The notes: generated from the letters alone by a model not told the origin. A stretch of DNA of 64,000 bases from Flavobacterium piscis (GCF_001686925.1 NZ_LVEN01000010.1:1-64000); one strand, 5' to 3'; counted from the first letter of the stretch, positions 44,578-52,917 are shown. A program made the numbers and translations.

Positions 44578-45660
44578 TTATGCGTTGAAAATTTTCTCCT
44601 GGTGACCAATACTTTCCTGGTGGATAGCCTTGAACATTCTTAAAACGAATTCTTCAGTAAGACCTTTTTTCTCACCTTCTAAAATCATTTTTCCTAAGAT
44701 TTCATTCCAACGGTTGTTTTGAAGAATCGCTACGTTTGCATCTTTTTTCACCTGACCAATTTCGTCAGCTACTTTCATACGTTTTCCTAACAACTCTAAT
44801 AAGTTAGCATCCAAAACGTCGATGTTAGCTCTTAATTTTGTCATTTTATTGCTGTACTCGTCTGTAGTATCATCTGTTTTTCTGATAGTCAAATCTTTAA
44901 TGATTTGTTTCAAAGCATCTGGAGTAACTTGTTGAGCAGCATCAGACCAAGCGTTGTCCGGATCGTAGTGCGTTTCGATAATCATACCGTCGTAGTTCAA
45001 ATCTAAAGCTTCTTGCGTTACTTCGAAAATCATTTTACGATCTCCGGTAATGTGAGATGGATCGATGATTAATGGTAAATCAGGGAATTTATTTTGTAAT
45101 TCGATAGCAATTTGCCATTCCGGAATGTTTCTATATTTTGTTTTTTCGTAAGTAGAAAAACCTCTGTGAATAACTCCTAATTTCTCGATTCCAGCCATGT
45201 GTAAACGCTCAACACCACCTAACCATAAAGCTAAATCCGGGTTTACTGGGTTTTTAACCAAAACGATTTTATCCGTTCCTTTCAATGTATCAGCAATTTC
45301 CTGAACTGCGAAAGGATTTGCAGTTGTACGGGCACCAACCCATAAAACATCGATATCATGTTCTAAAGCCAATTTACAGTGAGCTGCAGTCGCAACTTCA
45401 GTTCCCATCAATAAACCAGTTTCAGCTTTTGCTTTTTGTAACCATTTTAAACCAATTTCTCCAACACCTTCAAATCCTCCCGGACGCGTTCTTGGTTTCC
45501 AGATTCCAGCTCTGAATACACTAACTTTTGAATCTTTCAATTCATGAGCAATCTTTAATACTTGATCTTCCGTTTCTGCACTACAAGGTCCAGCTATCAC
45601 AAGTGGGTGATTTAAATTGAAATCTTCTAACCACTTTCTCATTTCTTTCTTATTTTCCAT
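44578..45660 (-). CDS. Bifunctional DAHP synthase / chorismate mutase
   Basis: This 360-aa protein catalyses the first shikimate step (PEP + erythrose 4-phosphate to DAHP) and chorismate to prephenate. Residues 10-260 are a type I-beta DAHP synthase barrel with GPCSAET (24-30) and WKPRTRPGGFEG (54-65). Residues about 270-357 are an AroQ-type chorismate mutase (MTKLRANIDVLDANLLELLG, RMKVADEIGQVKK). The fusion explains why PheA and TyrA encoded upstream have no mutase domain. It is the last gene of the operon, 12 bp after tyrA. Confidence 0.93.
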   Translation of the reverse strand: MENKKEMRKWLEDFNLNHPLVIAGPCSAETEDQVLKIAHELKDSKVSVFRAGIWKPRTRPGGFEGVGEIGLKWLQKAKAETGLLMGTEVATAAHCKLALEHDIDVLWVGARTTANPFAVQEIADTLKGTDKIVLVKNPVNPDLALWLGGVERLHMAGIEKLGVIHRGFSTYEKTKYRNIPEWQIAIELQNKFPDLPLIIDPSHITGDRKMIFEVTQEALDLNYDGMIIETHYDPDNAWSDAAQQVTPDALKQIIKDLTIRKTDDTTDEYSNKMTKLRANIDVLDANLLELLGKRMKVADEIGQVKKDANVAILQNNRWNEILGKMILEGEKKGLTEEFVLRMFKAIHQESIGHQEKIFNA

Positions 45661-45672
45661 CTTAATTTTAAT

Positions 45673-46533
45673 TTATTTCTTAGTTGTTGTTAATCCGTTT
45701 AGTATTTCTTTTATTTTATTTGTGCTTTCCATTTCTTCAAAAATGGCATTGTAATCTTCTTCTTTTAACAAATCTCTAAACCGACTGAGATTTGAAATGT
45801 AAGCTTCTAAAGTTTCTAAAACATGTTCTTTGTTTTGCTTAAAAATTGGTGTCCACATCGCTGGTGAACTTTTTGCTAAACGAACGGTACTTTCAAATCC
45901 ACTTCCCGCCATATCAAAAATATCCTGCTCGTCTTTTTCTTTGTTCATTACCGTTTTCCCGAGCATAAACGAACTAATGTGCGACAAATGCGAAACGTAA
46001 GCGATGTGTTTGTCGTGTGAAGTTGGATCCATATATCGAATCCTCATTCCTATTTCGCTAAAAAGCTTTAATGCTTTTTCCTGCAATTTAAAAGTGGTTT
46101 TTTCCACCTCACAAATAATATTTGTTTTTCCTTTAAACAAACCTCGTATCGCCGCCGATGGCCCGGAAAACTCCGTTCCGGCAATTGGATGTGTTGCGAT
46201 AAAGTTTCTTCTTTTCGGGTGACTTGCCACCGCTTCGCAAATTGGCTTTTTAGTCGATCCTACTTCAAAAACAATGGTTTTATCTCCAACCGAATCCAAA
46301 ACTTTAGGCAAAACCGTCAGCGCTACATCCACAGGAACCGAAACGATTACAAAATCAGCCTCAGCTAATTCTTCAAAGCTTCCCGCCTGATCGATAACAC
46401 CTAAATCAATTGCTTCCTGCAAATGTTTCTCGTTATTATCTATTCCAAAAATAGTAGCTTCAGGATGTTGATCTTTGATGTCGAGCACCATCGAACCTCC
46501 TATTAACCCTATTCCTATTACGTATACTTTCAT
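45673..46533 (-). CDS. tyrA: Prephenate dehydrogenase
   Basis: This 286-aa NAD(P)-dependent enzyme oxidatively decarboxylates prephenate to 4-hydroxyphenylpyruvate for tyrosine. It has an N-terminal Rossmann motif GIGLIGGS (7-14), IVSVPVDV, the THPIAGTEFSGP motif (substrate-binding histidine, about 115-126) and DPTSHDKHIAYVSHLSHISS. There is no chorismate mutase or ACT domain. It is 93 bp after the aminotransferase gene; that gap holds a TTCGCAAGG-type repeat fragment. Confidence 0.92.
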   Translation of the reverse strand: MKVYVIGIGLIGGSMVLDIKDQHPEATIFGIDNNEKHLQEAIDLGVIDQAGSFEELAEADFVIVSVPVDVALTVLPKVLDSVGDKTIVFEVGSTKKPICEAVASHPKRRNFIATHPIAGTEFSGPSAAIRGLFKGKTNIICEVEKTTFKLQEKALKLFSEIGMRIRYMDPTSHDKHIAYVSHLSHISSFMLGKTVMNKEKDEQDIFDMAGSGFESTVRLAKSSPAMWTPIFKQNKEHVLETLEAYISNLSRFRDLLKEEDYNAIFEEMESTNKIKEILNGLTTTKK

Positions 46534-46626
46534 AATTCTTTTTTGTTTCTTAACCGCAAAGTCCGCAAGGATTTACGCAAGGTTCGCAATCTTAAAGTCT
46601 AAAATCTTGTTTCTTGTTTCTTGATT

Positions 46627-47772
46627 CTAAAACCTGTCAATCGCTTCTTGTACTTTTTCTTCTTTTACACACAACGAGAATCTGATATAACCTTCACCAT
46701 TGCTTCCGAAAATTGTTCCCGGTGTGATGAAAATGTGTTTCTCGTATAATATTTCGTCAATGAACTTTTCTGCTGATTCGATTCCTTCCGGCAATTTAGC
46801 CCAGACAAAAAGCCCAACTCCTGCTGCATACACTTCGCATCCTAATTTTTCTGCTAGTTTCTCTGTCAACTCTCTACGGCGTCTGTAAATTTTGTTTTGA
46901 TCTTCAAACCATGATTTATCACAATTCAACGCTGCAATTGCACCTTTCTGAATTCCGTAGAACATACCGCTGTCCATGTTGCTTTTTACTTTTAAGACTG
47001 CATCGATAATTTCAGGATTTCCCAAAACCATCCCCACTCTCCAGCCGGCCATGTTGAATGTTTTACTAAGTGAATTCAATTCTAAAGCCACCTCTTTTGC
47101 GCCTTCAACCTGCAATAAACTCATCGGATTATCATTCAAAACAAAACTATACGGATTATCATTGACCAATAATATGTTGTGTTTTTTAGCAAAAGCAACC
47201 AATTTTTCAAATAACGCTAAACTTCCTTTCGCTCCTGTTGGCATATGTGGATATCCCAGCCACATGATTTTCACTTTCGAAAGATCTAGTTTTTCTAAAG
47301 CTTCAAAATCCGGTTCCCATGCATTAGCTTCTTTCAAATCATAATAAACCGGAACTGCTCCAACCAAATTAGTTACCGACGTATACGTTGGATAACCTGG
47401 ATTCGGAATCAAAACGTGATCGCCTTCATTTAAAAAGGCTAACGAAATGTGCATAATTCCTTCTTTCGAACCCATCAAAGGCAAAATCTCATTATTCGGA
47501 TTTAAGGCAACACCAAATTGATTCTGATAAAAATCTGCCATTCCTTTTCTCAATTCCGGCAATCCCTGATAGCTCTGATAACCGTGTCCGTTTTCATCTA
47601 AAATTGCTGCGGCAACCGCTTCAATTACTTCTTTCGACGGACTCAAATCAGGGCTTCCAATTCCCATATTGATGATAGATTTTCCTTCAGACTGCAGCTG
47701 ACGAACTTCTCTCAATTTTGATGAGAAGTAGTATTCTTCAACTGTATCTAATCTTTTTGCTGTTGTAATCAT
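46627..47772 (-). CDS. PLP-dependent class I/II aminotransferase of the aromatic operon
   Basis: This 381-aa fold-type I aminotransferase has MGIGSPDLSPS (36-46), NPGYPTY (124-130), the PLP lysine K237 in SLSKTFNMAGWRVGM and a late GEGYIRFSLCVKEE motif. Its place between pheA and tyrA suggests that it aminates phenylpyruvate and 4-hydroxyphenylpyruvate to Phe and Tyr. The family (AspC/DapL-like) is broad, so specificity is inferred from context. Confidence 0.9.
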   Translation of the reverse strand: MITTAKRLDTVEEYYFSSKLREVRQLQSEGKSIINMGIGSPDLSPSKEVIEAVAAAILDENGHGYQSYQGLPELRKGMADFYQNQFGVALNPNNEILPLMGSKEGIMHISLAFLNEGDHVLIPNPGYPTYTSVTNLVGAVPVYYDLKEANAWEPDFEALEKLDLSKVKIMWLGYPHMPTGAKGSLALFEKLVAFAKKHNILLVNDNPYSFVLNDNPMSLLQVEGAKEVALELNSLSKTFNMAGWRVGMVLGNPEIIDAVLKVKSNMDSGMFYGIQKGAIAALNCDKSWFEDQNKIYRRRRELTEKLAEKLGCEVYAAGVGLFVWAKLPEGIESAEKFIDEILYEKHIFITPGTIFGSNGEGYIRFSLCVKEEKVQEAIDRF

Positions 47773-47879
47773 GATTTATATATATTCTCTTTTTAGAGTT
47801 TCTCTTTTTATTTAATCCTAAGCGAAGCGAAGGATCAGATTTGGAATTTGGAATTTAAAAAAATTGGAATTTCCTTTTC

Positions 47880-48707
47880 TTACGGTTTAGTATTTTTATA
47901 TTCTCCCAAGACCTTTAAATATTCTGCCATTATATTTAATAACGATTTGGCTTTTGCAAAATCTTGATATTTTTCAAATGTTACATCTACGAAAAATGAA
48001 TATTTCCACGGAGTTTCAATTTTTGGAAGCGATTGAATTTTTGTCAAATTCAATTTGCAGTCGCTCATTACATTCAAAACTGCTGCTAAACTTCCTCTTT
48101 TATGATCTAATTCAAATTTGATCGAAGCTCTGTTGATTTCGCTTTCCGGCAAAAATGAATTCTGCTTTTTGATAATCACAAAACGAGTCATATTGTTTTT
48201 GATCGTTTGAATTTCCGGAGCGATAATTTCTAAATCATACATTTCAGAAGCCGTTTTACTTGCAATTGCAGCGATTCCGGTTAATTGTTTTTCCTGAATT
48301 CTTCTGGCAGTTTCAGCTGTATCTTTATCTTCAACCAATTTGATGTTTGGATACTGTTTCAAAAAATCCATACATTGTAATAATGCCATTGGGTGCGAAT
48401 GAACTTCTTTTATATCTTCAATTTTCTGACCTTTTAAAGTCATTAAATTTTGGTGAATGCTTAAATAATGTTCTCCTATTATGTGTAAATTATTCTTATC
48501 GATCAAAGCATAATTCGGAATAATTGGCCCCGCAATCGAATTTTCAATCGCCATTACTGCCTGATCTGATTTTCCTGAAAGCAGGCTATCAACCAATTCC
48601 TCAAAAGACAAGCACTCATCAATAGCCACATTTTCAGAGAAATACTCCTTTACAACCTGATGATGAAAAGAACCTTTTATACCTTGTATTGCAATTTTCG
48701 TTGTCAT
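47880..48707 (-). CDS. pheA: Monofunctional prephenate dehydratase
   Basis: This 275-aa protein converts prephenate to phenylpyruvate. The catalytic part (about 3-180) has AIQGIKGSFHHQVVKEYF, VMAIENSIAGPI and a TRFVIIKK end motif. The ACT regulatory domain (about 193-270) has HKRGSLAAVLNVM but SLPKIETPWKY in place of the usual ESRP motif, so Phe binding may differ. No mutase domain is present. It is the first structural gene after the Phe/Tyr leader ORF, with its ATG 6 nt beyond the attenuator T run. Confidence 0.93.
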   Translation of the reverse strand: MTTKIAIQGIKGSFHHQVVKEYFSENVAIDECLSFEELVDSLLSGKSDQAVMAIENSIAGPIIPNYALIDKNNLHIIGEHYLSIHQNLMTLKGQKIEDIKEVHSHPMALLQCMDFLKQYPNIKLVEDKDTAETARRIQEKQLTGIAAIASKTASEMYDLEIIAPEIQTIKNNMTRFVIIKKQNSFLPESEINRASIKFELDHKRGSLAAVLNVMSDCKLNLTKIQSLPKIETPWKYSFFVDVTFEKYQDFAKAKSLLNIMAEYLKVLGEYKNTKP

Positions 48708-48713
48708 ATATTC

Positions 48714-48742
48714 AAAAAAAAATCCTGATTTGCATCAGGATT
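48714..48742 (-). terminator. Attenuator (intrinsic terminator) before pheA
   Basis: On the minus strand AATCCTGAT, gcaa and ATCAGGATT form a perfect 9-bp stem with a 4-nt loop, immediately followed by T (a nine-T run counting the stem end). It lies after the leader ORF and 6 nt before the pheA ATG, so it can only control the operon it precedes. Its 5' flank ACAATCCT (48737-48744) can pair instead with AGGATTGT inside the leader ORF (48789-48796). Confidence 0.85.
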
Positions 48743-48773
48743 GTATATTAGTTTTATTTGTCTTTTATATTTT

Positions 48774-48854
48774 TCAAATAACCATAGCACAATCCTCACT
48801 TCTACTAAAGAAGAAATAAAAAGAGTTGCTAAAATAAAAACGGTTATTAGACAT
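48774..48854 (-). CDS. Phe/Tyr-rich leader peptide of the aromatic amino-acid operon
   Basis: This 26-codon ORF (ATG at 48852-48854, TGA at 48774-48776) reads MSNNR, FYF, SNS, FYFFF, SRSEDCAMVI: six Phe and two Tyr codons among 26. It starts about 23 nt after the predicted transcription start and ends 32 nt before the attenuator stem. The codons for residues 20-22 (GAG GAT TGT) contain AGGATTGT, the exact complement of the attenuator's 5' side. The layout matches pheL/pheM-type leader peptides: stalling at Phe codons would free the antiterminator. A CTTCT-ttagt-AGAAG hairpin (48799-48813) could be the pause structure. Role inferred; sequence features directly visible. Confidence 0.88.
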   Translation of the reverse strand: MSNNRFYFSNSFYFFFSRSEDCAMVI

Positions 48855-48883
48855 TTTGTTTGTGTTTTTCAATAAATTCTCTG

Positions 48884-48913
48884 CGAATGTATAAATTAAT
48901 TTCAGTGCACCAA
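48884..48913 (-). promoter_or_regulatory. Promoter of the leader-pheA operon
   Basis: On the minus strand TTG (48911-48913), exactly 19 nt and TACATTCG (48884-48891, one mismatch to TAnnTTTG) form a near-consensus promoter. The expected start is near 48877, giving a leader of about 170 nt to the pheA ATG. Confidence 0.7.
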
Positions 48914-49020
48914 AAAAAATATTGCATTTTATGAAACAAAAAGGGATTTCTTAACAAATTTAGCAGGTTTTGTATGATAATATAAAAATATCGGCTTTAA
49001 ATGAGATATTTACAATAGCT

Positions 49021-49157
49021 TTTTCTAAGGTGCTAAGGTTCTGAGGCGCTAAGGTTCTAAGTTTTTTCGCCACGAATTCACGAATTGACGCAAATCTTTA
49101 TGGTTATGTAATTCAAGTTTCACAGATTTTCAAAATAAAAATTCGTGAATTTGTGGC
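49021..49157. repeat. GCCACGAATTCACGAATT inverted repeat, copy 3, with CTAAGG repeats
   Basis: The arms at 49069-49086 and 49140-49157 are inverted copies with one mismatch around 53 nt. They are preceded by CTAAGGTGCTAAGGTTCTGAGG-like direct repeats (shown in part) at 49026-49060, also seen at 20.99 kb and 51.82 kb. The element sits 11 bp beyond the stop of the DUF1501 gene. Confidence 0.75.
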
Positions 49158-49167
49158 TATCTTTCAA

Positions 49168-50334
49168 TCAAAATAACCCTGAAACCGGTGCATTCCTAAT
49201 CCCAATTTTAGCATAATCGAAATTCATTTTTTGCTGCAATAAAGAAGCATAAACACTTCTAAAGTCAATTTCGTATTTTAAATCACCATTATCTAAATTG
49301 GCTAAATCAGGATTATTTCCTAAAATGGTTCCTTTATTGTTTCCTCCAATGATAAACATTGGCGCTGCAGTTCCGTGATCTGTCCCGTTGCCGTTGTCTT
49401 TTACTCGTCGCCCAAATTCCGAGAATACCACAATTGTAACATTTTGAAGCAATTGTGCTTGTTTCAAATCCTTATAAAAACTAAATAAAGCATCATTCAA
49501 ATCTGCTAATTTTTTTTCATGAATGGCGAGTTGATTGTCATGTGTATCGAATCCACCGAGCGAAGTATAATATATTTTTGAGTTCAGATTTCCTTTGATT
49601 AATCTTCCAATCCATTCCAGATTTTTAGACAAATCAGTTTTAGGATAACTGATTTCTGATTTGGATTTCACTAATGCTTTCTGAATTTCATCTGAACCTT
49701 CGGTAACGGAATTGGCAATTTTGCGAACAAAATCTAATTGCGGATTATCCGATAATTTCACATTTTGTTCTTTATCAAATTTTACTTTAAATCGGTTTGG
49801 GTCTTTAACAGTAATCGAATTGGGTTCCATTCCTTTTAAAGCTAAATTATCTATCGAATCCAGATTAATTCCCGCCGTTGGCTGATGTCCGTTGCATTGT
49901 AAATCAAGATAACGACCAAGCCAGCCTTCGTTTATATATTTATTAGAATCTGCTGCAGTTTGCCAAATTTCCTGGCTGCGAAAATGTGAACGAATGGGCT
50001 CAGGATATCCAACATTCTGAATTACCGTTAAATCTCCGTTTTGCTGCATTTGAGCAAAATCTTTTAGAGAAGGATGAAATGCCATTCCTTTATTTTTGCC
50101 GATAACAACATCTTTATTTAGAGCAATCTTCGTTCTCAAATCATAATACAACGGGTTATCATACGGAATAAAAGTATTCAATCCGTCATTACCACCATTT
50201 AATTGCACAAATACAATACATTGCTCGCCCGTTACCAAATTATTTTGCGAACCAAAAGCGTGTAAAAAATCAGGAAGCACGAGCAATCCGCCGGTAAATG
50301 TTCCTGTAAGTGTTAGAAAATTTCTTCTGTTCAT
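49168..50334 (-). CDS. DUF1501 protein with twin-arginine signal
   Basis: This 388-aa protein begins MNRRNFLTLTGTFTGGLL, a twin-arginine export signal. DUF1501 proteins belong to the alkaline-phosphatase-like/sulfatase-type superfamily. Visible motifs are VQLNGGNDGLNTFIPYDNP, GGFDTHDNQLAIHEKK and VVFSEFGRRVKDNGNGTDHG. No enzymatic activity is established for the family. It lies 12 bp after the DUF1800 gene, the usual pairing of these families. Confidence 0.88.
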   Translation of the reverse strand: MNRRNFLTLTGTFTGGLLVLPDFLHAFGSQNNLVTGEQCIVFVQLNGGNDGLNTFIPYDNPLYYDLRTKIALNKDVVIGKNKGMAFHPSLKDFAQMQQNGDLTVIQNVGYPEPIRSHFRSQEIWQTAADSNKYINEGWLGRYLDLQCNGHQPTAGINLDSIDNLALKGMEPNSITVKDPNRFKVKFDKEQNVKLSDNPQLDFVRKIANSVTEGSDEIQKALVKSKSEISYPKTDLSKNLEWIGRLIKGNLNSKIYYTSLGGFDTHDNQLAIHEKKLADLNDALFSFYKDLKQAQLLQNVTIVVFSEFGRRVKDNGNGTDHGTAAPMFIIGGNNKGTILGNNPDLANLDNGDLKYEIDFRSVYASLLQQKMNFDYAKIGIRNAPVSGLF

Positions 50335-50346
50335 GGCTGTAGCTTT

Positions 50347-51744
50347 CTAAATTAATTGATATTCGGGTAGTTTTGTAATATAATTAAAGAGTCTTATTAC
50401 GGCAAAATTGGCATGTTCCTCTTTTGGATCAAAATCATACTTCAGTAAGTTTTCCATGTCTTTTTGCATCGAATCATTTACTTTGAATAATAACCTGTTC
50501 GATAAGTCGGCGATAATGGTTTTGTTATTTCCATTAGAATCAAAATCAATTTTCACTTCTATTTTCTCCAATCCTGATTTTGGTTTTTCAGTTTCAGAAG
50601 CCATTGTATTCAATGCTTTTCTGGTGATACTTCTCCCACTGCAAAGCAAATCTGAAGTATTATTGCGCTGCAGATAAATCTGCGAAGTAAGCCAGGAATT
50701 TCCGCCATCCCAACCTTTTACATTAATCTGATTGTACAAATCCATCCCTTGTTGCTTCAGAAAATACAGCACAATCGTTTCGTCAAGATCTTCAATGTTT
50801 AATTCATCCAGAAGTTGCAAAATATAAACCAGCGGATCTTTTATTTTAGTCCCGGAAGTTTCTTTTTTATATTCTTCAGTAAAAATTTTAGTCAGTAAAG
50901 GTTCAATTTCAAACTTCACTTTCCTGAAATAATCCCCATAATATTTCACTAATTCTTCTGACGGATTATCATAAATAAACCATTTAAGAATTTTTCTGGT
51001 AATGAAATATGGAATGTTTTTTTGTTCGAAAATAATATCAACCAAATCATCTGCTTTCCAATCTCCGGTTTTTCCGAAATAGGTTTTATCACTATTATCT
51101 TCTAAATTTTTTCTGTAAACCGCGCCTTCATCTCCGTAATTTAATCCCGCTAAAGCTTTTGCTCCTTCTTTGATATCGCCTTCTGAATAATTTCCAATTC
51201 CGATTGTGAATAATTCCAATAACTCACGACTTAGGTTTTCGTTGTATTTACCTTTTTTATTGTCGACATTATCCAGATATTTCACCATGGCATTCGATTT
51301 TACAATTTGCTTTGTGAGTTCTTTGAAGTTCCCAAAGGCATTTTCGCGTAAAATCATATTGTGCTGATATGTCCAGTAGGTAACTTTTACTTTTGGGGAA
51401 GTAGAAACAAAATGATTGTGCCAGAAGCAAACCATGTTTTCGCGTAACGGAAATTCATCATTTCGCATTTTTGCTATCCACCATTTTTTGAATTCAATAG
51501 TGGAGTAAATTTCTTTTTTGAGAATCTTCTTTTTTTCTTCTGAATCGGCGGTTTTTATCGATTCCCGTAATTCCTTGAGTTCAATAAGTGTCTTGGGATC
51601 GTCATCTAAAAAAGCAGGAAGTTGTGTATCAATCTTGAAATCATAGGAATGCTTTAGAAATTTTTCTAATCCCAGTTTCTCTATTTTATCGGATTCTTTT
51701 CCGGAAAAACCCAATCGTAACGACCAAAGATTGCTTTTTTTCAT
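50347..51744 (-). CDS. DUF1800 protein
   Basis: This 465-aa protein is the constant partner of DUF1501. Typical blocks are MVCFWHNHFVSTSPKV, LRENAFGNFKELTKQI, YLDNVDNKKGKYNENLSREL followed by LELFTIGIGNYSE, and GWDGGNSWLTS. No signal peptide is evident. The function is unknown; co-occurrence with DUF1501 suggests a shared exported complex or modification. No convincing promoter is seen. The 304-bp spacer downstream toward the NYN gene carries only small repeats (GTAGAATGGATT/AATCCATCTCTAC, about 51918-51943). Confidence 0.85.
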   Translation of the reverse strand: MKKSNLWSLRLGFSGKESDKIEKLGLEKFLKHSYDFKIDTQLPAFLDDDPKTLIELKELRESIKTADSEEKKKILKKEIYSTIEFKKWWIAKMRNDEFPLRENMVCFWHNHFVSTSPKVKVTYWTYQHNMILRENAFGNFKELTKQIVKSNAMVKYLDNVDNKKGKYNENLSRELLELFTIGIGNYSEGDIKEGAKALAGLNYGDEGAVYRKNLEDNSDKTYFGKTGDWKADDLVDIIFEQKNIPYFITRKILKWFIYDNPSEELVKYYGDYFRKVKFEIEPLLTKIFTEEYKKETSGTKIKDPLVYILQLLDELNIEDLDETIVLYFLKQQGMDLYNQINVKGWDGGNSWLTSQIYLQRNNTSDLLCSGRSITRKALNTMASETEKPKSGLEKIEVKIDFDSNGNNKTIIADLSNRLLFKVNDSMQKDMENLLKYDFDPKEEHANFAVIRLFNYITKLPEYQLI

Positions 51745-51991
51745 AACACAGGAATTTGTTTAGCAATAAGACTTGACTTTTTCTTAAAGGTTTAATTTAA
51801 GAAAGGGTCTGAGGTTCTTAGATGCTAAGGTGCTAAGTTTTAAAAATCTTTGGTATTAATTAGAACGGGGATTTTTTGGGGATATTGTAATGACTACGAT
51901 TGTCGACTTTGATTGCGTAGAATGGATTAAAATCCATCTCTACAATATAATTTGTTCCTCCGGAACGTCATCAAGAAAATGCCGTACATAA

Positions 51992-52022
51992 AAAAGCAGT
52001 TATCATTATAATAACTGCTTTC
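51992..52022 (-). terminator. Terminator of the NYN gene
   Basis: AAAAGCAGTTAT and ATAACTGCTTT form an 11-bp stem with a short loop, A-rich on the plus side, so T-rich on the minus strand after the stem. It lies 27 bp after the stop codon. Confidence 0.8.
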
Positions 52023-52048
52023 TAAAAATTAAGAGTAATTTCATTTAA

Positions 52049-52687
52049 CTAAAATTCCCAATCTTTTGGCTTTCTTAGAACATATCCGTCTCTTTTAGCT
52101 ACCTCTAAACTAAATTGACTATCTACAAGTTTTTTTCTTCCTATGGTTATCGAGCCTTTGGCAGCTAAAGCTACCGATTGATTATGCCTTTTGGGGGGAA
52201 ATGCAGCGAAAACTCTTTTATTTTTAAATATTTCATGAACTGCTTTCATCGGAGGAACTAAATCACTATCTCCAGAAATTAACATGGCCATATCATATTT
52301 ATCCTGATAAGCATCAATTAAAATTTGTGTAGCAATGTTAACATCAGTCATTTTCTCGTTGTATGTAGGCCATACACTATTACACCTTCTACATTCTACG
52401 GTATCAGATTGATAATTACCATAATATATTTTAACACCGGTACTTTCTAATGCCTCTAAATAAGTACTTTGTCTTTTTTGTTTATCTGGATTATTACTAA
52501 CTCTACTTGTAAAATATTTAACTTCAACTACTACTTGATTTGACTGTAATAGATTATCTACCAAAAGCCTTAAATTTAACCATTTACAGTTATTAAATCC
52601 TGCATCTAACATACCGAAATATAAATTAAATCCATCTACATATACAATTACTCTTTCTTTTTTAACTAAAACATTTGTTTCACTCAT
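52049..52687 (-). CDS. NYN (PIN-like) domain protein
   Basis: This 212-aa protein has the NYN/LabA-type PIN-like nuclease fold: RVIVYVDGFNLYFGML (D18, N21), KMTDVNIATQILIDAY (D114) and LISGDSDLVPPMKAVHE (D139, D141) give the expected acidic metal site. A CxxC pair (C98, C101) in VECRRCNSVW may bind zinc, as in many LabA-like proteins. The RNA target and role are unknown. No defence or toxin-antitoxin partner is adjacent. A divergent promoter with tandem hairpins lies just upstream (52675-52770). Confidence 0.85.
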   Translation of the reverse strand: MSETNVLVKKERVIVYVDGFNLYFGMLDAGFNNCKWLNLRLLVDNLLQSNQVVVEVKYFTSRVSNNPDKQKRQSTYLEALESTGVKIYYGNYQSDTVECRRCNSVWPTYNEKMTDVNIATQILIDAYQDKYDMAMLISGDSDLVPPMKAVHEIFKNKRVFAAFPPKRHNQSVALAAKGSITIGRKKLVDSQFSLEVAKRDGYVLRKPKDWEF

Positions 52688-52706
52688 AATTTATTCGTTA
52701 TATTTG
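52675..52706 (+). promoter_or_regulatory. Plus-strand promoter divergent from the NYN gene
   Basis: TTG (52675-52677), 21 nt and TATATTTG (52699-52706) fit the Bacteroidota consensus exactly. The -33 element overlaps the first codons of the NYN gene on the opposite strand. Transcription would start near 52713, directly before two hairpins and no ORF. Confidence 0.6.
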
Positions 52707-52712
52707 CACCAC

Positions 52713-52775
52713 ATAAACAACACTAAAGATAGCATCTTTAGTCCGACGCCTCTTTTGAGGCGTTTCTCATTTAAA
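52713..52775 (+). ncRNA. Candidate small RNA with two tandem perfect hairpins
   Basis: Right after the predicted start lie ACTAAAGAT-agc-ATCTTTAGT (9-bp stem) and ACGCCTC-tttt-GAGGCGT (7-bp stem) followed by TTTCTC. There is no coding potential. It could be a short RNA ending at the second hairpin. Alternatively, read on the minus strand, the same hairpins could form the 5' untranslated region of the NYN mRNA. Boundaries are approximate. Confidence 0.45.
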
Positions 52776-52853
52776 GACATCAGCATTAACTACCTAATCC
52801 TTTTCCTACAAAAGAATAAACAAGAATAATCAAAAAATATTAAAATAAAAAAT

Positions 52854-52897
52854 AATAACCTTACCTATTAGACATTTTTCTAAATGGTAAGGTTATT
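52854..52897 (-). terminator. Terminator of nrdA
   Basis: AATAACCTTACC (52854-52865) and GGTAAGGTTATT (52886-52897) are perfect 12-nt inverted copies around 20 nt, followed on the minus strand by a T-rich stretch. It lies 21 bp after the nrdA stop. Confidence 0.75.
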
Positions 52898-52917
52898 TAT
52901 TTTAAATTAAAACCTCT

